From: CAZRDB01 sp964598695
Lineage (GTDB): Bacteria; Armatimonadota; Zipacnadia; UBA1398
Direction: 5' to 3'
Length of the DNA stretch: 8,689 nucleotides
NCBI GenBank assembly: GCA_964598695.1
Contig: CAZRDB010000201.1
Location: forward strand, 1 to 8,689
The first letter of the stretch is position 1; each line of letters begins with the position of its first letter. Below are positions 1-5,829 of the stretch, in pieces. The translations under genes were made by a program, and so were the position numbers. Below the pieces are notes generated by a model. That model worked only from the letters and a program-made list of their open reading frames with translations. It did no database searches and was not told the origin of the DNA.

Positions 1-1
1 G

Positions 2-349
2 GCCGGCGAGATCCGCCACGCGATCCGCTTCACCGTGAGCCGCACCCAGCGCGCGTACATCCACCCGGCCACCCACTGGGCCAGTTCGAGCACCGATCCG
101 AACCTGCCGCCGATGGGCCTGCGGTTCCGGCTGAAGGCGAACTACGACATCGCCGGGTACAACCCGACCGCGCGCGTGATCCTGACGGCGCTCAAGCGGT
201 ACGGCATGATCGTTGCCGACAACGGCAGCAACTGGTTCCTCACAGGCGCCCACGATCCCCGCTGGGACGACGAGGCGCTCAACGCTCTCAAGGACGTTCC
301 CGGATCAGCCTTCGAGGCCGTCGAGACCGGGCCGCTGGTGACGCCCTAG
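2..349 (+). CDS. Conserved protein of unknown function, C-terminal part
   Basis: The reading frame is open from base 2 to the TAG at 347-349, so this is the last 115 residues of a protein that starts upstream. The in-frame GTG at 35 is not a convincing start. It has no ribosome binding site, and the preceding residues (AGEIRHAIRFT) look like part of the same fold. Recognisable stretches are RAYIHPATHWASS, DPNLPPMGLRFRLK, VILTALKRYGMIVADNGSNW and HDPRWDD. I recall this combination from conserved hypothetical proteins of environmental bacteria, but I know no established function and assign none. The abundance of Trp, Tyr and Asn and the lack of membrane segments fit a soluble or secreted beta-rich domain, which is inference. 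The stop lies 31 bases before the next gene on the same strand, so co-transcription with it is likely. Confidence 0.85.
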   Translation, partial: AGEIRHAIRFTVSRTQRAYIHPATHWASSSTDPNLPPMGLRFRLKANYDIAGYNPTARVILTALKRYGMIVADNGSNWFLTGAHDPRWDDEALNALKDVPGSAFEAVETGPLVTP

Positions 350-367
350 CACGACCATCGCCCGCAC

Positions 368-373
368 AGGAGG
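368..373 (+). promoter_or_regulatory. Ribosome binding site that decides a CTG start
   Basis: AGGAGG at 368-373 is a full Shine-Dalgarno consensus followed by seven bases and then CTG at 381-383. The second paralogue has the same hexamer at 3054-3059, also seven bases before its ATG at 3067. There is no ATG, GTG or TTG in the right frame between the site and the mature part of the protein that would give better spacing. Confidence 0.85.
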
Positions 374-380
374 TGCCCCA

Positions 381-2885
381 CTGAAACGCCTGATCCCACT
401 TCTCGCCCTGCTGCTCCTCGCGAGCCCACTGCTCGCCCGCGACGATCCCGAGGAGGCCGCGCGCAAGAAGGCGGCCCAAGACTACGCCGAGGCGCTCAAG
501 GACTACCAGCGGACCGGCTGCGACACGAGCATCGCGGACGCCCTCACGGAGCTGCCGCTGCTCGATGTCTACAACCCCGGCTCGTTCGCCCCGCTCGGCG
601 AGATGCCGCGCCTGCCCTTCCGCGGCTACTACCTCACCGCCCCGGGCCGGTACGAACTCGACGGAGCGGTCTTCTGCCTCCACGCCGGGGCCTACGCGCC
701 GGGCGGCGGAGACGGCTATGCGCTCGCGCCGCTCAAGGGCCTGGGCGCCGACCTCATGTACACGGTCCTGTACCGCTGGCTCGCCCACCCCGAGATCCCC
801 CAGCGGCACATCCAGCTGATCCTGTGGGCGATCGTCGACCGGGTCAGTCCAGACAAGCTCACCGACGACCGGCTCCAGGAGGAGATCCCGCTGCTGCTGA
901 AGCCGACGGAGGTCAGCCGCTGGCGCAAGCTGGCGCGGCCCGAGGATCCTCCGGCCGCTCCGGGCAGCTACGATGAGAAGGAACTCGAGCGGCTCGCCGG
1001 CCAGATGGGGGTCACGATCCCCGTCACGCCCGACCAGCTTCGCAGCCGGCTGAACAGCCTCGAGGCCCGGCGACAGGCGGCCCGCCTGCTGCCCGGCGGC
1101 GCCGGCCGCATCCTCGATCAGATCGAGGACACCAAGGCGCAGCTCGAGCGGCTGGAGGCGATGGCCGACCAGCCCGGCGGCCTGTTCGCGGGGGCGGCGG
1201 GATCGCTCCTGCAGCAGGCCGGCGTCCCCTACGAGCAGATCGAGGCCGCCGCCGCGCCCTTCGGCGACCCGACGCCGCCCAAGGACAGCCGGGAGATCCC
1301 GCGCTGCCGGTGGTCGTACGATTCCGGCGCGGGCCTGTTCGTCCGCCACATCCCCATCGAGGGCTACTGGCGCGCCCTGATCCAGGTCTCCTCCCCGGGC
1401 CCGTACGGCCTCACGCGCGACGAGGCAGGCCGGATCACCCGCCTCGTCGGCTACCGGGGCGATGCCCTGGAGGTCGCCTACGAAGGCGACGCCGAGCCCG
1501 TTTCGGGGCAGGACACCCTCAAGTCGGCGCGCATCGGCGAGATCCGCTACGTGCCGGTGCGGGGCAGCGCCAAGACGTGGTCCAAGGAGAGCCCGATCGT
1601 GCTCGGTCAGCCGGCGGCCAAGGGCGGCCCCAAGGACAAGACCCTCTCGAAGCGGACCGAGAGCGTCCGTGCGCTTCGGACGCTGGTGCTGGCACTCTCC
1701 ACGACGACGCTCGAGCGGCTCGAGCAGCCCCCCGCCAAGCCGCTCGCCTGGGCCGGCGCGACCGACGCGCTCGACCTGCGCTCGCTGCTCGACGCCTACC
1801 CGGAGGTCACCGGCTACCAGGCGGTCACCGACCCGATGGCCGTGCGCGACGACCCGCCCACCGGGCCCGTCGCCGCGGGGCTCGAGCTGCTGTGCGAGGC
1901 GCTCCAGGCCGCGATCCGCGACCAGGTCGACACCCAGGCCGGCTTCCAGCGCCTGGGGTACGCCGTCGGCATGCGGGGAGCGCCGAGCCCGCTGCGCGGA
2001 GGCGGCCTCGTCCCCGTGGGCGGGTGGGAGGACTACGAGCCACCGAATCCCTTCGACCCCGCCAACCGGAAGAAGGGCCCCACCCTGCCGCAGTTCGACC
2101 CGGCCGGGGGCGTCGCGCAGCCCGGCAATACGGGCCGGCAGCGCCTCGCCTCGGCGGCGAAGGGCAGCAACGCCTCGGAAGAGGGGGCGGGCGAGGGCAA
2201 CGGCGAGGGCGTGGGCGACAGCCCGGGCTCGTGGTTCGGGAGCTGGCTCGACACGCTTCTCGATATCTTCAGCGCCATCGACGACTGGCTCTCGAACGAT
2301 CCGCCGCGCGATGACTACACCGTACTGGACGTGCCTCCGCCCCCGGCCGCAGTCACGCTGGAGCGTCCCCAGGACTTCTCCGACGAGCGCTGGGAGGCCG
2401 CGAGGGCTCTCGTGGCGTCACTGCTGACCGCTGTCTGCGACGCGCGAAACGCCAAGATCTGCCTCGATCGCATGGGCGGGGCCTCGCTCGCCGACGAGCG
2501 CGAATGGACGTGGCTCCAGGCCCAGGCGCTCACCCACTACAAGCGCCAGTGCGGCCTCGATCTGGTCGCGCTCGCCGAGATCGTTGACCGCTACCGACAG
2601 GTGCTGGAGGCGGAGGGTGTCGAGGACACGCCGCTGCCGGACGACGAGGCGGACGATCTGGCGGAGATCCAGCGCCAGGCGGCCGAGGCCCTGGGCATCC
2701 CGTTCGAGGAGATCGTCGCCGCCCACACCGCGCGCGCCGAGGGCCGGGGCCGGTTCGGCCGGATTGAGGCCCTGCGCCGGTTCGCCGACGGGCTCCGCGC
2801 CGAGGGCGCTGTCTGGTCGCGCCTGCCCGAGGTGCCGCTGCCTCCCGCGCCCGCGGGTGCGGCGATCACGATGAACACGCGGTAA
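381..2885 (+). CDS. Exported protein of unknown function, paralogue 1 (CTG start)
   Basis: This encodes an 834-residue protein that I cannot name. Starting at CTG 381 gives a classical signal peptide: a KR n-region, a leucine/alanine-rich core, and a likely cut after LLA near residue 19. The first in-frame ATG, at 603, lies inside the GEMPRLP motif shared with paralogue 2 and would remove the signal peptide and a conserved helical segment, so it is not the start. Features in order: a helical DYAEALKDYQ segment at about 32-45; a glycine-rich motif AGAYAPGGGDGYALAPL after Cys99, with Asp111 in it; a helix HPEIPQRHIQLILWA near 136; a charged, possibly coiled-coil stretch at about 195-265; a beta-rich part beginning IPRCRWSYDSG near 305; PGNTGRQRL near 581-589; a Gly/Glu linker; an amphipathic Trp-rich helix at about 618-638; and CLDRMGG (Cys694) followed by HYKRQCG (Cys724). 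The tail carries GAVWSRLPEV, also found in paralogue 2. Export is well supported; the function is unknown. Confidence 0.9.
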   Translation: MKRLIPLLALLLLASPLLARDDPEEAARKKAAQDYAEALKDYQRTGCDTSIADALTELPLLDVYNPGSFAPLGEMPRLPFRGYYLTAPGRYELDGAVFCLHAGAYAPGGGDGYALAPLKGLGADLMYTVLYRWLAHPEIPQRHIQLILWAIVDRVSPDKLTDDRLQEEIPLLLKPTEVSRWRKLARPEDPPAAPGSYDEKELERLAGQMGVTIPVTPDQLRSRLNSLEARRQAARLLPGGAGRILDQIEDTKAQLERLEAMADQPGGLFAGAAGSLLQQAGVPYEQIEAAAAPFGDPTPPKDSREIPRCRWSYDSGAGLFVRHIPIEGYWRALIQVSSPGPYGLTRDEAGRITRLVGYRGDALEVAYEGDAEPVSGQDTLKSARIGEIRYVPVRGSAKTWSKESPIVLGQPAAKGGPKDKTLSKRTESVRALRTLVLALSTTTLERLEQPPAKPLAWAGATDALDLRSLLDAYPEVTGYQAVTDPMAVRDDPPTGPVAAGLELLCEALQAAIRDQVDTQAGFQRLGYAVGMRGAPSPLRGGGLVPVGGWEDYEPPNPFDPANRKKGPTLPQFDPAGGVAQPGNTGRQRLASAAKGSNASEEGAGEGNGEGVGDSPGSWFGSWLDTLLDIFSAIDDWLSNDPPRDDYTVLDVPPPPAAVTLERPQDFSDERWEAARALVASLLTAVCDARNAKICLDRMGGASLADEREWTWLQAQALTHYKRQCGLDLVALAEIVDRYRQVLEAEGVEDTPLPDDEADDLAEIQRQAAEALGIPFEEIVAAHTARAEGRGRFGRIEALRRFADGLRAEGAVWSRLPEVPLPPAPAGAAITMNTR
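2536..2560 (+). repeat. Paralogous repeat, copy 1 (YKRQCGLD-coding)
   Basis: These 25 bases are identical to 5429-5453 in the second paralogue and encode the YKRQCGLD motif. This is a local nucleotide trace of the gene duplication; elsewhere the two genes match mainly at protein level. Confidence 0.8.
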
Positions 2886-2890
2886 CGCAC

Positions 2891-2939
2891 GGCTTCTCCC
2901 CCTCCCGTCGCCTCACACGGGGCGGGAGGGGGAGACGCC
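2891..2939 (+). terminator. GC-rich hairpin after paralogue 1
   Basis: The arms tctccccctcccg (2895-2907) and cgggagggggaga (2923-2935) are perfectly complementary over 13 bp around a 15-base loop. Past one mismatch (2894/2936) the stem extends by three more pairs (2891-2893 with 2937-2939). It begins five bases after the TAA at 2883-2885. No T-run follows, as is common in GC-rich genomes. It is probably a transcription terminator or a 3' mRNA-stabilising hairpin, and its position suggests it separates the two paralogues. Confidence 0.8.
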
Positions 2940-3053
2940 CGCACGCACACCCCGTTACGCCGCCACCGTCTTGTAGGTCGCGGCACGCCCACGGCGAAAC
3001 CTCCTCTGGGACGAGACCGTCACGCCCCTCCCGGCCTGCCGTACCGCGCTGCG

Positions 3054-3059
3054 AGGAGG
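3054..3059 (+). promoter_or_regulatory. Ribosome binding site of paralogue 2
   Basis: AGGAGG lies seven bases before the ATG at 3067. The site and spacing are identical to those of paralogue 1, which supports both starts. The remaining leader (2940-3053) shows no promoter hexamers I would defend. Confidence 0.85.
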
Positions 3060-3066
3060 TAGCCTC

Positions 3067-5829
3067 ATGCGACGCGTCCTGATCGCGGCCCTGGTCGCCG
3101 CCTGTGTCTGCTCGAGCGCCATCGCCCAGGAGGCGCCCGACGCTGAGGCCCTCCGCCGGGCAGCGCGTGAGTACGCCGAAGCCCACGCGGCCTGGGAGCA
3201 ACGGGGGATCGACACCGCGCTGGCCGATGCGGTCAGCGACCTGGGGATCCTCGACGGCTACAACCCCGCCGCCACCATGCCGCTGGGCGAGATGCCCCGG
3301 CTTCCCGGTCGCGGGTATCTGCTCGTGCGCCCCGGATGCTACGCGCTCCACGCGGCGAGCTTCTGCCTGTGTGCGGGTGCGTATGCGCCGGGCGGCGGCG
3401 ACGGCTATGCGCTGGCCCCCCTGGAAGGGATGGGCGCGGCCCTCGCCGAGGCGATCCTGGAGCGATGGGCCGACCACCCCGAGATCGACCAGCAGCACAT
3501 CCAGGCCCTGCTCTGGGCCGTCGACGGCCGGCTCGCGCCCGACAGGCTCTCGCCGGAGCTGCAGGCGGCGGCCGGGGCGCTCCTGACCGCGGAGGAGCTG
3601 GCAGGCTGGCGCGGGCTCGCGCGCGGCGAGCCGCCGGAGCCTCCCGACCTGATCCCGGACGAGGAGCTGGCGCAGGCGGACGAGGAGCTTCAGCGGGAGC
3701 TGCAGGCCGGTCTCAGTCCCGAGCTGCTACAGCGGATGGAGAGCCTCCAGCGCGCGCTGCTCGAGGCTGCGGGGGACCCCGAGCGCATGGAGGCTCTCTC
3801 GGCCGAACTGGAGCAGGTGATGCTGCAGCTCCAGGGGGGACTGATGCGCATCGGGCAGGCCCAGGCGGCCTTCGATGAGCGGTTCGGCCCGCTGTTCGAG
3901 GCCCAGAGGCTCGCCTACGAGGAAGCCGCCGCGCTGCTCGCCCCGGAGGGCGACCCGGAGCCCCCCGCCGGCAGCCGGGAGATCCCCCTCGGCCGCTGGT
4001 CCTACCACCCGGGCGGCTACTTCGTCCGGTTCCTCCCGATCACCAGCTTCTCCCAGTGCCTCGTGCAGGTGTCGCTCCCGGCGGCGCACGTCCTCGAGCG
4101 GGACCCCGAGGGCCGGATCGTCTCCGTGGCGGAGCCCGGCGGCAGCCGGGTCTTGCTTGCCTATGCGGGCGCTCCCGGGGCCGTCACGGGCGAGGCGGGC
4201 GTCCATGCCTGTCGGCTGCGCGCGGTGACCTATCGGCCCGCCGATGGCAAGTCCTCCGCCTGGGAGGGCGCGGCCATCGCGACGGTCGGCGTGCCCGGGC
4301 TCGAGTCCGGCGCCGAGGTCGAGGCCGCCGCCGTACCGCTCTCGTCGCTCCGTACCCTGCGCGGAGACCTCGTGCGGATCTCCGGCTCGATCCGGGGTGA
4401 GGCGCTCCCGTCCGACTCGGCCGGTCCGGCGCTCGTGGACGCGCTCGACCTCGCCTCACTCGCGGGGGCGCTCGGCGGCGTCACCGGCTACGTACCGGCG
4501 GCCGATCCCGCGACACCCCCCGTGGCGACGACCGGCACGCCGGCCGCGCTCGAAGCGCTCACACTCGTCCAGGAGGCCCTGCAGTGGGCGATCCGCGCCG
4601 AGATCGAGAGCCAGAGCGGACCTGCCACCGGCGGGCGGCCCCTCGTGGGACCTGGGGGCGCCGGGCCCTTCGTCCCCGTCGTGCTCGCCCGGGCCCGCTC
4701 GGCGGGGGGCTCGGTGAACGCTCCGGGATGCGTCGCCCAGCCCGGGAACACGGCGCGACAGCGCCTCGGCTTCGCGCCGCGGCCAAGCGAGAGCGCCTTG
4801 GACAAGGAAGCGCTCCGCAAGGCGATGGAAGGCTGCGAGATGGTCAAGGACCTGCTCGATCTCGCCAACGGCGTGACCGACCCGGTCGGATGGCTGATGG
4901 AGAAGATGGGCCTCGGGATGGGGATCCCCGGCATGTTGTTCGACCAGATCCTCTCGTCGTTGCTCGAGGCGGCGATGCAGATCTCCCAGGCCCAAAGGGG
5001 GAACCCCCCCCCCCCAAAATACCCCCCCCCAACCACCCCCGCGGCCCAAAACACCCGCGCCTCGGGGCCCCCGGGGNNNNNNNNNNGTTTTTAAAAAGGG
5101 CCCTGGGTTGGGGTATCCCGGCATTTTTTTGCCCACATAAAAAACTTGGTTGACGGGGGGGGGCTTCACTTCTCCCAGGCCCTCACGGGGGACCCGCCGC
5201 GCGCCGACTTCGCGCGCACCGACCTCCCCGCGCGGCCCGAACTGCCGCGCGTCGAGGCGCCGCGGGGCTCCCCGCCGGAGGTAGCGCGAGCCGGGCAGGA
5301 GGTGCTGGACGGCTTGGCCGCCTGGTACGCCGACGCGCGGAGCGCTCAGGTGTGCCTCGACCGCATGGGTGGGGCTCACGCGGCCGGCGCCGAGGAGTGG
5401 GTCTGGGTCCAGGCCGAGAGGCTCGTGTACTACAAGCGCCAGTGCGGCCTCGACATGCTGCGGCTCGCCGATGCGCTCGAGCGGCTGATGTCGCTCGCGG
5501 GCGAGCAAGACGCCGGCCCCCGTGCGCCCTCGAGCGACCGGATCGAGCAGCGGCGCGCGCGGTCCCGTGGCGCGCTCACAGAGAGCGAGCGCGAGGCCCT
5601 CGGCCCTCTCGGTCTCGGCGAGGCGGAGTTCCTCGCGCTCCGCGAGACGCCGGCGGCGGTCGCCGCCGAGGACCTGGCCGGCGCGCGCTACGTCGATCTG
5701 CTCGAGGGCCTCGTCGAGGGCCTCCGCGCGGGAGGCGCCGTCTGGTCGAGGCTGCCCGAGGTCGAGCCGCCTACGGGGCCGGATGTTCCAGTTGCGCAAG
5801 CTCCGCCTCGGTCAGCGGGGACCGCGTGA
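3067..5829 (+). CDS. Exported protein of unknown function, paralogue 2 (interrupted by assembly gap)
   Basis: This is a homologue of the upstream gene over its whole length. It begins with the signal peptide MRRVLIAALVAACVCSSAIA (cut near residue 20). It then carries YNPAATMPLGEMPRLP, the motif AGAYAPGGGDGYALAPL (Asp112), HPEIDQQHIQALLWA, and a long Glu/Leu/Gln-rich helical stretch at about 195-275 that is a good coiled-coil candidate. The beta-rich segment IPLGRWSYHPGG follows, then PGNTARQRL near 559-567 and a hydrophobic helical part at about 585-640. The C-terminal module has CLDRMGG (Cys700) and YYKRQCG (Cys730), numbered on the repaired gene. As deposited, the frame breaks around the gap at 5077-5086. 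Joining base 4992 directly to 5182 removes duplicated low-quality sequence and gives one continuous frame of about 857 residues, close to the 834 of its paralogue, ending at TGA 5827-5829. I therefore call an intact gene, not a pseudogene. The last 59 bases overlap the convergent hydrolase gene. The function is unknown. Confidence 0.88.
4994..5181. other. Error-rich assembly junction containing a hidden duplication
   Basis: The sequence is abnormal from about 4994: long C, A, G and T runs and sudden loss of coding quality. Bases 4994-5076 align, with scattered substitutions and one or two indels, to good sequence at 5183-5267 (shared landmarks: gcggccc at 5041 and 5232, and the closing gggg). 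Bases 5087-5181 align in the same way to good sequence at about 4897-4992 (shared landmarks: tcccggcat-like sequence at 5117 against 4928, and the identical ctcccaggccc at 5172-5182 and 4983-4993). Each contig end therefore looks like a low-quality read tail that duplicates the other contig. About 189 positions, including the Ns, are surplus. No biological feature should be read from this stretch. Confidence 0.88.
5077..5086. other. Scaffold gap (10 N)
   Basis: Ten unknown bases within the second paralogue. The alignment of the flanks to each other's good sequence indicates that the two contigs overlap and that no real sequence is missing here. Confidence 0.95.
5429..5453 (+). repeat. Paralogous repeat, copy 2 (YKRQCGLD-coding)
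   Basis: Identical over 25 bases to 2536-2560. It marks the conserved C-terminal module of the paralogue pair and shows that the sequence after the gap belongs to the second paralogue. Confidence 0.8.

Noticed and set aside
288..1349. A 353-residue open frame on the minus strand opposite paralogue 1
   Set aside because: No ribosome binding site and Arg/Gly/Val/Leu-biased composition. It lies antisense to the conserved N-terminal modules of paralogue 1, which explain the codon pattern.
2940..3053. Possible sigma-70 promoter (ttgtag near 2972) before paralogue 2
   Set aside because: There is no acceptable -10 hexamer at the right distance; a single weak match in GC-rich DNA is not evidence.
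5004..5037. Poly-C runs that could be read as slippage tracts or phase-variable homopolymers
   Set aside because: They sit only in the low-quality contig end, and the matching good sequence at 5190-5225 has no such runs. They are base-calling artefacts.
5087..5150. AT-rich patch that could look like a promoter or a transferred piece
   Set aside because: It is a degraded copy of about 4897-4960, and the T and A runs arise from poor base calls at a contig end.
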